Shown here one piece after another: positions 52,557 to 62,800 of a stretch of 64,000 nucleotides of DNA (position 1 is its first letter; each line of letters opens with the position of its first letter). Location: assembly GCF_046244365.1 (NCBI RefSeq), contig NZ_CP176395.1:1612001-1676000 (forward strand), in the 5' to 3' direction. Source of the stretch: Paenibacillus_V sp046244365. Lineage in GTDB: Bacteria; Bacillota; Bacilli; Paenibacillales; NBRC-103111. The notes below the pieces were generated by a model. That model made no database searches and had not been told where the DNA came from. It saw nothing but the letters and a program-made list of their open reading frames with translations. The translations under genes were made by a program, and so were the position numbers.

Positions 52557-55500
52557 TCACGTGCTCTGACCGATCAGTCTAAGTTCCTTGGCCTGTGCTA
52601 TCGCTTTGGTGCGTCGATTAACCTTTAATTTGGCAAAAATATTTTTCACATGAACCTTCACGGTACCGATGGCGATGATCAGTTGATCGGCTATTTCCTT
52701 ATTGGACAAACCCGCCGCTAATAATGCAAGCACCTCTAACTCACGATCCGTGAGCGGTTCCTCCATTCGAATAGGCAATGGTTGCGATTTTTCATCTGCA
52801 CCTGGTTCTGTATAAGCTTGTTCCGTAGAGCTTTGCAGCACGCACATCAAAACTCCTTGAGAGGCCATAGCCAGAACAACAGCCTTGCGATCATCGGAGA
52901 ACACGCCGCCTGCAAGCTTGTTTTCAAGGTAAAGAACGCCAAGCATAGTGCCATGAATAGTTAAGGGTATGCATAGGACCGATTGAGGCCGCTGCTTCGC
53001 CACATACGGGTTATGAATCAGCCAAGTCTCCGCTCCTCCGGTATAATCGATCTCCTCTTGTGTACGAAAGACATATCGGATAATCCCTTCAGGCAAGAGG
53101 GAACTGTCAATCATTTCTAAAGGAAACGGGACAGTCTGCGCATCTGAATCCGCATATACCTGAATATAAAGTGCTTCATTGTCGCCCGTCAGCAGTGCGC
53201 CCTTACTTGCACCTGCATACTTCATGATGGTATTCAATATTTCTGCAAGAACAGCATCCGTGTCCATCTGATTCGTTATCGCCTGAGTTGTTTTTAGGAT
53301 CGCCGCGAGATCAACGCTGTCAACGGGATTGGACTCGCTCCTAAATGCAGATGCTCCTGCCGCTTGCTCCGCATCGTTCCGGCCAACCGAAGTTTGTTCT
53401 TCGCATTCAATTGTTTGATCAGCATCCTCTTGCTGCCGCCAATGCCCTATCAGCTTCTCCAATTGAATGACCTTCACAGATACTTCCCATTGTTTGTATC
53501 CCTCAACAGCCAATTGCATATAAAAGAAAGCCGTTTTTTTCTTGTCGCTTCCCCAATAGTAGCTGGCAGCGAGTTCGCCTGCAAGGCTTGTCACCTGTAT
53601 ATCATTTTGCTCCCTCGCCTCGCGGATGGCTTTGTCATAGAGTGCCTCGGCCTTAATGAATTCGCCGGAGGCACGCGCAAATTCGGCTTGAAGGAGATCG
53701 TACCTAGACTGATAATTAGCCGGGCTCCATGCCGCCCATTTTCTAAAACGATGAAGATTGCGATTCAATTTTTTTTTCGTAGTTGACCATTTATGAGATG
53801 GTTTATGAGCAGCCAATACGGCAAGTGATTCATAAAAAAGGCATTCGGGCAAATGAGGTAAATGAGTGGCATACGCCTGATAGGACTCCGCTTGCCAAGC
53901 CCAGTGGATAGCTTCCTCATACTTACCCAACAAATAGCAAAGCTGAGTCTTATACGTGCTAAATTGAAATAAAGTGGTGGCAGAAGTCTCCTCTTTGCGA
54001 ATCCGGTTCAAAAACTCCTCTTCTTCAAAGCCGGAGCCGCTGAATGAATCTGGCGCAGCCGTTCGACCTTGAAGGGCGAGAATAAATTGCTGATACAGGT
54101 AAAAATTTTGTTTCACGAATTCATCATTTGTTGTATCTAGCACCACCATATAGTCGGCAATCGTTTTGGCTAATTCACTTAGCGATGCTCTCGTGTACAA
54201 GGAATTGATATGCGCGCCAATGGCATAACTGGCAAACACATAGTCCCCAGAATCCATGCCGAAATGTAGAGCTTTTACTAAATAAGCGTCCCCTTCGCGG
54301 GCATTTCCGGCAAATTGGCAAAGTACTCCACCGAACATCGTATAGGTTTTACTTTTAATTGAACTAATGTTGTAATGCTCGGAAAGCTCCAGACCTACCT
54401 TGCTCATTGTGTAGCCCTTATCGACTTTGCCTAAGGCATTCCCCAAAAGCATGCCATATGAGGAATAAACGGCGGCGGAAACAGGCGTGTTTCCATATTT
54501 AAGCGATAGCTGAATGGCTCTGCACATCAACAGAAAATAGACCTTCTTATTGGTGAAGAAGGTGGAAGGTGTAATCGCAAAAATCAGATTCATCGCGGCA
54601 ATTCCATCTCGATCCGACATTTCCTCCAAATGAGCGAGTCTGTGGTATCGATTACGAAGCAAAACTTCAATTCGCATCCCTTCAAGCAGGAGCACAAAGT
54701 TTCCTGGATTGGGCGAAATGATAATTTGATGCTCCTTCAGGCATTCCAGGCCGAGAGCAGTTCCTTCCAAATATTTTCCTTGATTGATGTACTGCATAAT
54801 TCTAATCATTTGCACCCTGCTACGCTCAACCGAACTGCGAGCATGACGGAGCAAGAAATCCATGTCTTGCTCCGAGTGCTTATAATTGCCGCATAAATAT
54901 TCGCATTCCGCTTTTTGAGCATGCAATTCGAAGCAGAGCTCGAACTTCTTGTCCCAATCATCCGCCGACAGCAGCTCTACCCCTTTTCTAAAATACCCCA
55001 ACGCAATATCGTAGGCGGAGGAGGCCTTGGCAAGGTTTCCCGCATCCAGATTCAACTTTACGAGCTGTAGGATCTCCTGTACGTCCGCTATTCTTGCAGA
55101 GCCCTGATTGAGATGGTTGACAACATCAAAGGAGTTCTCTCCATATCCAGCGGCCTTGCCGTTCATGCATCTGCCTACTCGGAGATGAATAGTCTGTTTC
55201 GTTGTATCATCGATTCGGCTGTATATCAGCTTCTGTATGTTATCGTGAGCAAAACGAAACTTATCGGCTTCAACCGCCAAAATGAGCCCTTCGGACTCTA
55301 TCATTGACCATTCTGGAATCAGATCTTCTATTTCCCGATTCGAAACGAGAGCTATCAAATGCGGGTGGAATATGCTTCCTACACAGGCGGCAATATTAAG
55401 CAGCTCTTGCGCATCACCAGAAAGACGGTGCAGCCTGTGCACGATCAAATCATTGATAGCATAGCTCGGTTCCTGCTCGATAATCTGTCCCAGATTCCAT

Positions 55501-57032
55501 TGCCAGTATCGCTTCTCATGGTTGTACAGGAGAATGCCATCGTCCTGCAGGCGGAGCAATATTTGCTTGAAATGAAACAGATTCCCCTGTGATTTATGAA
55601 GCAGCAATTCCGTCAAGGAAAGAGTAAGGTCGGCATGGCTATTTAAAGTCTCCATAACGATACGGTTCATTTGCTCCAAGCCCAGCGGTGAAAGACGGAT
55701 ATGACGGACAACGGCTTGATCGGTAATGCTTCCGTCCGTTTCGTATCCCGGCAGCTTGCTCAGGTCTGTTTCCGTATGGCGATAGGCGCAGACAACCATC
55801 AAATATTGACATTCCGGATCGCATAGCAAAGCATGAATTAATTGAAGAGAAGAAGAATTAGCCCATTGCAAATCATCGATAAATAGGACGAGAGGATGTT
55901 CTTTAGAAGCCAGCGCTTGCACAAATTTGCGAAAAACATAAATGAACCGTTTCTTCGATTCATTGGCTGGAAGCTCTTCCACTGTCGGTGTAACGCCCAA
56001 TAGCAGTTCGGCTTCAGGAATAATCGCTGTAATGACGTTGGCGTTCGAGCCCAAAGCTTCTTGCAGCTTTCGTTTCCATAGCTCCGACTGATCCTTTCGT
56101 TCCCCTAGCAAATGACGCATTAAACCGCGAAATGCCTGAATAATCGGAAGATAAGGGCTTTCTTTTGATAGTTGTTCGAACTTTCCCGTGATATAGAAAA
56201 AATCCCGTGAATGCTGTTTTTTACGAAACATCTCATCGATTAAGCTTGTTTTACCGATGCCGGCTTCGCCCGAAACGTAAACCATTTCTGTTGACCCGAA
56301 GCAAGCGGAATAAAAGGCCTGCGTTAGCATTGACATTTCATGCTCTCTGCCGTGAAACCTCGGTTCCATGAAGAACGTATCGTGAGAACGTCCTATTTTA
56401 TCTAAGTCAGCTATCAAAAAACCGGCATTCTGGTAGCGATTATCCGGATTTTTTTCCAATAGCTTCATGACGACCGCTGTTAGATCGTCGGGTAAATGCG
56501 TTCCTTGATTCGTCAGTGGCGGGGGGCTTTGCGCTAGATGCATATACACCCATTCGAGCGGATTGTCGGTTAGAAAAGGAAGGCGGTCAGCCAGCATTTC
56601 GTAAAAAATAACGCCTAAAGAATATAGATCGCTGCGCTCATCTACAGTTCTTAGCATCCTGCCGGTATGCTCGGGTGAGCAGTAGGGCAAGCCTGCTTCG
56701 AAGATGCCATAGCCAGCCGGACGGACATACCCATCATCCGAGCGAGGTACGGCGCAGCCTGAATCGTGCAAGTAAGCCTCATTTCCATTTGAAAGAACAC
56801 CTATCCGCTCAGGCCGCAAATCGAGATGGACGGTCTGCTGCTGATGAAGTTTCCCGACACAGGTTGCTATCGCTCTGGCAAGTGTGAGAAATACATCCGG
56901 CCTCATACTTGTTTGTCCATTCATAAATTCCCTAAGCGTGATGCCAACTTGATGCTCCGGCGTCAAATCAGAGTCATGTATGTCAAGCCCTAAACGGCCG
57001 GTTTGACTCTCGATAGGATGGTTTGCTTTCAT
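52557..57032 (-). CDS. Giant LuxR-family regulator: pseudokinase, STAND ATPase, repeats, GAF, HTH
   Basis: The 1491-aa protein starts at ATG 57032 behind GAGGTG. Residues about 30-215 are a Ser/Thr kinase C-lobe without an N-lobe: no Gly-rich loop or VAIK lysine, the catalytic loop reads HLDLRPERI, and DFG is replaced by DSG (90-92). It is therefore probably a pseudokinase. An AAA/STAND ATPase follows (Walker A GEAGIGKT at 255-262; Walker B VLFIDDLQWAN), then a long helical TPR-like region, a GAF domain (about 1230-1390; LGVLYLENKLAGGVFSDDR) and a LuxR helix-turn-helix (about 1425-1491; LTDRELEVLALLAAGLSNKE). It is a large signal-integrating transcription activator. The ligand and targets are unknown; the peptide and GNAT genes beside it are candidates. 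Confidence 0.9.
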   Translation of the reverse strand: MKANHPIESQTGRLGLDIHDSDLTPEHQVGITLREFMNGQTSMRPDVFLTLARAIATCVGKLHQQQTVHLDLRPERIGVLSNGNEAYLHDSGCAVPRSDDGYVRPAGYGIFEAGLPYCSPEHTGRMLRTVDERSDLYSLGVIFYEMLADRLPFLTDNPLEWVYMHLAQSPPPLTNQGTHLPDDLTAVVMKLLEKNPDNRYQNAGFLIADLDKIGRSHDTFFMEPRFHGREHEMSMLTQAFYSACFGSTEMVYVSGEAGIGKTSLIDEMFRKKQHSRDFFYITGKFEQLSKESPYLPIIQAFRGLMRHLLGERKDQSELWKRKLQEALGSNANVITAIIPEAELLLGVTPTVEELPANESKKRFIYVFRKFVQALASKEHPLVLFIDDLQWANSSSLQLIHALLCDPECQYLMVVCAYRHTETDLSKLPGYETDGSITDQAVVRHIRLSPLGLEQMNRIVMETLNSHADLTLSLTELLLHKSQGNLFHFKQILLRLQDDGILLYNHEKRYWQWNLGQIIEQEPSYAINDLIVHRLHRLSGDAQELLNIAACVGSIFHPHLIALVSNREIEDLIPEWSMIESEGLILAVEADKFRFAHDNIQKLIYSRIDDTTKQTIHLRVGRCMNGKAAGYGENSFDVVNHLNQGSARIADVQEILQLVKLNLDAGNLAKASSAYDIALGYFRKGVELLSADDWDKKFELCFELHAQKAECEYLCGNYKHSEQDMDFLLRHARSSVERSRVQMIRIMQYINQGKYLEGTALGLECLKEHQIIISPNPGNFVLLLEGMRIEVLLRNRYHRLAHLEEMSDRDGIAAMNLIFAITPSTFFTNKKVYFLLMCRAIQLSLKYGNTPVSAAVYSSYGMLLGNALGKVDKGYTMSKVGLELSEHYNISSIKSKTYTMFGGVLCQFAGNAREGDAYLVKALHFGMDSGDYVFASYAIGAHINSLYTRASLSELAKTIADYMVVLDTTNDEFVKQNFYLYQQFILALQGRTAAPDSFSGSGFEEEEFLNRIRKEETSATTLFQFSTYKTQLCYLLGKYEEAIHWAWQAESYQAYATHLPHLPECLFYESLAVLAAHKPSHKWSTTKKKLNRNLHRFRKWAAWSPANYQSRYDLLQAEFARASGEFIKAEALYDKAIREAREQNDIQVTSLAGELAASYYWGSDKKKTAFFYMQLAVEGYKQWEVSVKVIQLEKLIGHWRQQEDADQTIECEEQTSVGRNDAEQAAGASAFRSESNPVDSVDLAAILKTTQAITNQMDTDAVLAEILNTIMKYAGASKGALLTGDNEALYIQVYADSDAQTVPFPLEMIDSSLLPEGIIRYVFRTQEEIDYTGGAETWLIHNPYVAKQRPQSVLCIPLTIHGTMLGVLYLENKLAGGVFSDDRKAVVLAMASQGVLMCVLQSSTEQAYTEPGADEKSQPLPIRMEEPLTDRELEVLALLAAGLSNKEIADQLIIAIGTVKVHVKNIFAKLKVNRRTKAIAQAKELRLIGQST

Positions 57033-57247
57033 TTTTGAACACCTCAAACGTATACGATACATCTTATTCTAATTGAAAAGCCGCCCGTATTACAGACGAA
57101 AATGACAGAATCCGCCATTCATTTATGTATTGCTGTTCACCGAAGCAGCATCAACCCAGTACACCTATAAGGAAGATTTTAGAACATCATGTATCGGAAG
57201 CCTCGTTGTGAAACTTGTTTAGTCGATAACCATTTTATCTCCAGTTA

Positions 57248-57276
57248 TTGACTTCTTATGGTTCTTAACGTAAAAT
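57248..57276 (+). promoter_or_regulatory. Promoter of the T-box leader
   Basis: TTGACT (57248-57253), a 17-bp spacer and TAAAAT (57271-57276) make a near-consensus sigma-A promoter. The T-box leader and then tRNA-Phe follow on the same strand. Confidence 0.75.
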
Positions 57277-57311
57277 AGGGAAAATTGCATAACACTATAA
57301 ATGCTTTGATG

Positions 57312-57556
57312 GAGAAAAGTAATTCAATACCTCCTTACAATGAGGAAACGCCGAAGATTGAGAGCGTTTCTGAGGAAAAGGGATGAATGAAGTTCGCTCC
57401 GGAGCAGTCCCTTGAAACCATTTTTGGTAAGTAGAGGTGTACCGGTTTAACCGTTATTTATTAAAGTGAGAGCATTTCTGTTTTTTCACAGGAAGGTTCT
57501 AATTTAGGGTGTACCGCGGCTCCTCGTCCCTTTCGGATGAGGGGCTATTTGTATTT
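57312..57556 (+). ncRNA. T-box leader RNA, probably Phe-specific, with altered T-box
   Basis: Conserved T-box leader parts appear in order: GGAGAAAAGTA at the Stem I base, the long Stem I arm, GTAAGTAGAGGTGTACCGG, CCGTTATTTATTAAAGTGAG, the T-box AGGGTGTACCGCGG (57506-57519), and a terminator hairpin (57518-57549) with a T-rich tail. By comparison with other leaders, TTC at 57393-57395 before GCTCCGGAG is the likely specifier, i.e. phenylalanine (tentative). The T-box lacks one G of the canonical AGGGTGGNACCGCG, which should weaken pairing with the tRNA acceptor end. No synthetase or biosynthesis gene follows; the next gene is tRNA-Phe. Confidence 0.8.
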
Positions 57557-57608
57557 TCAAGCAGTATTTTGTGTCGCAGTTTCCATTCCGTCTCGACCAC
57601 AACAGTAA

Positions 57609-57684
57609 GGCTCGGTAGCTCAGTTGGTAGAGCATAGGACTGAAAATCCTAGTGTCGGCGGTTCGATTCTGTCCCGAGCCACCA
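57609..57684 (+). tRNA. tRNA-Phe (anticodon GAA)
   Basis: A 76-nt cloverleaf: acceptor GGCTCGG / CCGAGCC, D-arm with AGCTCAGTTGGTAGAGC, anticodon stem TAGGA / TCCTA with loop CTGAAAA (anticodon GAA), T-arm with GGTTCGATTCT, and an encoded ACCA end. No clear promoter lies between it and the T-box terminator. Confidence 0.97.
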
Positions 57685-57798
57685 CAACATTTTCCTTTGG
57701 GGTTGAAGTTATTACGGTGGGGATTACTAGCAGTGGTAAGCGATATCCTGGCGCACAGATCTATTGAACGGAGAATGAGAGCTCAATAATCAACTAAG

Positions 57799-57830
57799 AC
57801 GAGGCTGCCGGCACTTATCGGCAGCCTCGT
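57799..57830 (+). terminator. Hairpin, possible terminator downstream of tRNA-Phe
   Basis: ACGAGGCTGCCG and CGGCAGCCTCGT pair perfectly around an 8-base loop; only TGTG follows, so termination would be weak. The sequence from 57685 to here contains no recognisable gene. Confidence 0.5.
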
Positions 57831-57985
57831 TGTGATAACGGGTAGTAACTTAAAGAAAGCTTATAAAAATGAAGAGTGACCGACAGACAGTTTTTCGTAA
57901 GGGTAACGCAGACATTCAATGGTGTTGTTGATTAGCCCTTGCGTTGCGTTTGAAAGGGGGAATCTGCTCACGTCTTCCCGACAAA

Positions 57986-58014
57986 AACAGAGGGCTGCCA
58001 TTCGGTAGCCCTCT
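57986..58014 (-). terminator. Terminator of the minus-strand remnant
   Basis: AGAGGGCTGCC and GGTAGCCCTCT pair around ATTC; read on the minus strand TTTTT follows. It lies just beyond the stop at 58030. Confidence 0.75.
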
Positions 58015-58029
58015 AACTTCACTTTTCGT

Positions 58030-58272
58030 TCAACGAATAAATTCGACTGAGGAGTCTCGGGCGGATTCGAGTAAAATCCCATCGTCTGACGTGAATACGA
58101 GCGAGATCGGATCCGCCACTTCCAGCAGCAGGCGGCCTGAACCGTCCAGCAGTACGACGCCGTAGTCATCGTTTTCGCCAAGCCGGCATACGAGCCGGTC
58201 GTTCAACACTTGCACACCGGCGACCGGCTTTGTCCATACAAGCGGGTCTTCCCCCTTCGGGTCGGCCTGGTA
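58030..58272 (-). pseudogene. C-terminal fragment of an unknown protein
   Basis: The minus-strand frame gives 80 coherent residues: TKPVAGVQVLNDRLVCRLGE, YGVVLLDGSGRLLLEVADPI and the end ESARDSSVEFIR. It is a beta-rich tail as seen in large glycosidases or surface proteins. It keeps its stop and terminator, but the sequence changes abruptly at about 58273 to AT-rich DNA, so the gene has lost everything upstream. Confidence 0.6.
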
Positions 58273-58295
58273 TAGTGTGAAATTCCATAATTAAT

Positions 58296-58560
58296 TAGAA
58301 TTGTTTCATAAATCATTAGACAATTTGTTGACAAAAGAGGGAGTTGAAGAATTTAAAAAACTTACATATCATTGAACGAAATTCTAAAAACATACGGTTT
58401 GCTTAACCCTAATCATGCACTGAATGCGTTACTGAATAATAATATCCATCCGGTAACTGGCCCCAGAGTAGATAATTGCAAAGGGCATTTATTCCTTAGA
58501 AAGGATCAAATACACATTGATATGTTATTCAATTCTAGGATAGGCAATAAAAGTGAGTAA
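58296..58560 (+). pseudogene. AT-rich fragment of unknown origin, frameshifted
   Basis: Two overlapping frames look like one protein: LELFHKSLDNLLTKEGVEEF and then, after a shift at the A-run 58355-58360, NEILKTYGLLNPNHALNALL and GHLFLRKDQIHIDMLF. There is no ribosome site and the family is not recognised. Base composition is clearly more AT-rich than the neighbours, which points to foreign DNA. Confidence 0.45.
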
Positions 58561-58734
58561 AGATTCGATTGATTTGTTTTTAAATGAAGTGTGAGTTTTA
58601 ATTTATTTTATCGTTGGGTTTGGATATTAAACGTCGCAGGCTCGTTCCCAGATGTTCCTGCCGACCTCCAAGAAAAATGGTATTGATGCTAGTATTATTG
58701 AAGGAATAATGTTAACCGGAAGAAGGTTTGAAAG

Positions 58735-58987
58735 ATGGGTGTTACCGTTGTTTCAATTAGTGGGCCATCAGGCTCAGGTAAAAGTAGCTTAGTTAAAGCC
58801 ATTGTTACTCTGCTTCCGAATTCTTGTTCGTAGATTCCCTGAAGATTTATCCAAGTGGGAAAATGCCGGTTTCAATCCAGATGAAACTCCAAAAATGGTC
58901 GAGGACCTGAAATCTATTGCCTTTGCCGTATTCACGGCTTTGATTGTCTGGTTTTTGCGTCAATTGTCTCAAGCTTATAAAAATTAG
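58735..58987 (+). pseudogene. Remnant of a P-loop (uridine-kinase-like) protein
   Basis: MGVTVVSISGPSGSGKSSLV at 58735 is a perfect Walker A start and ends at TAG 58831-58833. The next frame carries FPEDLSKWENAGFNPDE and TPKMVEDLKS, which fit the following region of uridine-kinase-like proteins with an internal deletion. After that the frame changes to a membrane-helix-like end (IAFAVFTALIVWFLRQLSQA) with a stop at 58985. This is a degenerate or chimeric gene, not a working kinase. Confidence 0.6.
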
Positions 58988-59002
58988 ATGAATAGGACGG
59001 AA

Positions 59003-59033
59003 GGCAGCCGACCGGATGGAACGGCTGCTTTTG
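59003..59033 (+). terminator. Terminator after the kinase remnant
   Basis: GCAGCCG (59004-59010) and CGGCTGC (59022-59028) pair, followed by TTTTGCTT. Confidence 0.65.
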
Positions 59034-59087
59034 CTTATCCGCAGGGTAGTTGTCAATAATGAAATAATGCCGGAGCAATCCATACAT

Positions 59088-59120
59088 GAACCGGTAATTA
59101 GCTGTTTCCGGTTCTTTTTT
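59088..59120 (+). terminator. Orphan terminator
   Basis: GAACCGG and CCGGTTC pair around a 13-base loop, followed by six T. No intact gene precedes it. Confidence 0.7.
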
Positions 59121-59301
59121 CTGTTGTCTTAAATCGATACGAATCGTTCTCTTGACGGGTGGCAATTTTATCCATTACAATACATACTGTTGTGAATGTA
59201 TTTAAAATTTGAATTTAATATATCAAATTACTCTTTAGCAGGATTCCATCACTCTAATGGAGTTTACTATTTTCATAGAGCGATTCAATTGAGAAAAAAA
59301 C
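59121..59301 (+). other. Gene-free AT-rich stretch
   Basis: No coding sequence, repeat or RNA structure was recognised here between the orphan terminator and the TetR-like remnant. Confidence 0.5.
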
Positions 59302-59697
59302 AAGTTTAAATGGACCGTGGTGCTGGCCGAATTCTATCAACAAACGAAACGGGATTCGGAAATTCAGAACAAGCTTAAGGAGAAGTACAGGGAATGGATT
59401 GCGGGGATTGAAGAGTTAATCGTCGTGCTGCAGGAGCAAGGAGCAAGGATGGATTGCCCGTGACCGAGATACCCTTCAGATTGCGATTTTTACGGTTTTA
59501 TTCGAAGGTACAGACGAGAAGGCGCTTAATTCTAGGAATGGCCAAGCTTATGTCTTGACGACGCGATGTGCAATAGCAGCCCAACCTGGGATGGGGGGAT
59601 GATGTTTTTTATGCTGCGACGGATAATGAGATCGTTGTATTTTCTCAATCGATTGGCTGTAAGGTAACACCGTTTAAATTAACTCCACTCTTGGAGT
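59302..59697 (+). pseudogene. Debris of a TetR-like regulator and an unknown protein
   Basis: The first part reads KWTVVLAEFYQQTKRDSEIQ ... YREWIAGIEELIVVLQEQGA to TGA 59461 and continues in another frame as RDRDTLQIAIFTVLFEGTDE. This matches the ligand-binding half of TetR-family regulators, without the DNA-binding half. From about 59590 another piece (WGDDVFYAATDNEIVVFSQS ... TPLLE, stop at 59697) is coherent but unrecognised. Confidence 0.5.
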
Positions 59698-59875
59698 AGC
59701 GAACATGCCATGATCCTATTTGCCAAATCTTCAAGTCCTGCAACATTGCGTATTGGGGATTCGGCAAAAGGTAAATCCAAGAAATCTCTTTCCAAACGAT
59801 GGAGGCTCATGCCGATTCCGCTTTTCGGAAAGTTTAGATAGTTAAGGTGTTTTACATGGGGAGGAAAACTGAATA

Positions 59876-62800
59876 ATGAGAAGAACGATAGTATGCGTCT
59901 TGATGGTTATGTTTGTTCTTCAGACGGTGTCGATTTCCGTCTGGACGAGGGAAGCTTATGCGGCACCGAGCGGCGGGGGAAGCGGGACGTCGGCCGATCC
60001 TTACATCATACTAACGCCTCAGGATTTGTCCGATGTTCGCAGCAATTTGTCCGCACACTACAGGCTGGGGGCGAATATCGATTTGGCGGGCTACGACTTC
60101 GACGGATCCGGTCCGGATACCGGAGGATGGATGCCGATCGGTAGCACGAGTAGCACCCCTTTTAAAGGCACGTTGGACGGGAACGGATATGCGATCCGTA
60201 ACATAACGATCAACCGTCCATTTATACGGGTCGGGCTTTTCGGGGCCATAGGCACTAATGCTCAATTGATGAATGTTCGTTTGCTCGATATCAATGTGAC
60301 CGGCAGTGGTGCGCCTAGTATCAGTGCGCCTGGCGGCGCCTTGGCGGGCAACCTCTTATCCGGCAGTACGATTCGAAACTCGATTGCAACCGGCAGGATA
60401 AGCATGAGCGGGGCTGATGCTGCCGCCGGCGGTCTGGTGGGCATCAACGCAGGCGGTACGATCGAGAATTCGCATGCGGTCGTTCATGTAAGCGGGGCGG
60501 CAATGAGGCATGGCGGCTTGGTGGGCACGAATGCCGGCACGATCCGGAACTCCTATGCAGCGGGCAACGTATTCGGGGACCAAGAAGTAGGCGGCTTGGT
60601 AGGCTACCACAATTCAGGTTCTATCGAAAATTCATATGCGGCGGGCAATGTAACCGGGATCTCTGGGGTTGGTGGCCTGGTGGGCCGGAATGATACCGGC
60701 AACACTTTCCCGGACTCGTACTGGAATATGGAAAATTCCGGCCAATTAACCAGTTACGGTGGAACCGGGGTCACCACGGAGGGCATGAAAGATACGAACA
60801 CCTTCGCAGGTTGGAATACCTCGATTTGGGGCTTTCGCGACAGGGAAACGTATCCGTATCTGCTTGCGTCTAAGCTCGGAATCGGTGTCAATCCGCTTGC
60901 CGGGGCGACGTATAGCCTCCATCCCGGTCAGGATGCGTTGTCGGTGACGGGAAACGTTTATCATGAAACAAACGGGGAACAAGTCGCCGTCAAATATGAC
61001 ATTCGGGACGGCTCGAATGTCACCGTTATTAGTGCAACATATAACGAAACTTCCGACGGCGGCAGCGCTCAAGCGATCAACCGCAGATTGCCGCTGGCCG
61101 GATTGAATAACGGAAACTATACATTAATCGTTACTGCTTCGGACGCCCATAACATGGTAGTCGGCGCGATGCTTGCTTTTAAGGTAGATACTGCGATTCT
61201 GCCTCCTCCATCGGTCAGCTTAGGGACGAATGGCAACGAGAACTGGTCGCAGTCGGCATCGACGGCGGTGACCGTGAGCGACAGCGGAGGAGGCGTGAAC
61301 GACTCTACGCTGCAATATGCGTGGTCGGCTGAACTGTCAACCCCGATTGCGGGCTGGACTGCGTTCGCGAGCGGGGATACGCTGACGAAAAGCGGAGCCG
61401 AGGGAGATTGGTATCTGCACATTCGGGCGAAGGATGCCGGCGGCAATACGGCGAATGTGGTATCGGGCCGATTCCGTCTGGACAATACGAACCCGGCAAT
61501 CAGCTTCGGAACGAGCGGCAGCGAGATGTTTGCGCAGTCGGCATCGACAACGGTGACAGTCTCGGATAACAGTAGCGGATCAGGCGTGAACGCATCTGCA
61601 CTGCAGTATGCCTGGACGACCGACACCGTGACGCCGGGAGCAGGCTGGTTGTCGTTCATGAGCGGAGATACGCTGACGAAAAGCGGAGCCAACGGAGACT
61701 GGTACTTGCACATTCGGGCTCAAGACACGGCCGGCAATACCGTGAACGCGCAGTCGAACCGTTTTCGGTTGGATAATACCGCGCCGACGGTCAGCTTCGG
61801 AACGAACGGCAGCGAGACGTGGGGGCAGTTGGCATCGACGGCGGTGTCGGTTACGGACAACGGTAGCGGGGTGGATGCAACAACTCAGAAGGAGTATGCG
61901 TGGAACGCGGATACCGCGACGCCGGCTTCGGGCTGGACTTCGTTCGCGAACGGGGATACGCTGACGAAAAGCGGAACTGACGGGGATTGGTACTTGCACA
62001 TTCGAGCTCAAGACAAGACCGGCAACACCGCAAACGCGCGATCGAACCGCTTCCAGCTGGACAATACCGCGCCGACGGTCAACATCGCGATGACAACAGG
62101 CGACGGGAACGTATACTCGGACAATACATGGACGAATCAGAACGTCGCCGTGAGCGTAAGCACATCGGATTCGAGCAGCGTAACCCCGTCGCTCACGTAC
62201 TCGCTCGACGGCGGAGCGACATGGAACCATTATGCTTCGACTATAGAACTGCAAAGCGACAGCGTGTATTCGCTCTCATTCAAAGCCAGCGATCAGGCAG
62301 GCAATGAAACGGTCGAACAATGTACGGTGAAGATCAACAAAAGCGGGTTAAAGCTGACGCCTACGCTGGTTAAAGCGGACGGAAACGCCTACACGAGCGG
62401 CTCATGGACGAATCAGAACGTCACGTTGAGCGTCTACGCCGAGGCGGGCGCGAGCGGGATTGCTTCACTTACCTATGTACTGAACGGAGGCGCGGCACAG
62501 GCATATGCGTCCGGAACGCCGATTACGTTCGATCAGGCAGGAGCACATGCGATAACTTTTCAAGTGACCGATATGGCCGGCAATACACTCTCCGCATCGT
62601 TGGCGGTGAACATCGATAAAACGTCGCCATCGGTCACCTTCGGAACGAACGGCAGCGAGACATGGACGAATTCGGCTCAATCAACGGTGATGGTAACGGA
62701 CAGTGGCAACGGGGTGAACGCCTCCACGCTGCAATATGCGTGGTCGGTCGATACGTCGATTCCGGCAGCAGGCTGGATGTCGTTCATGAGCGGTGATACA

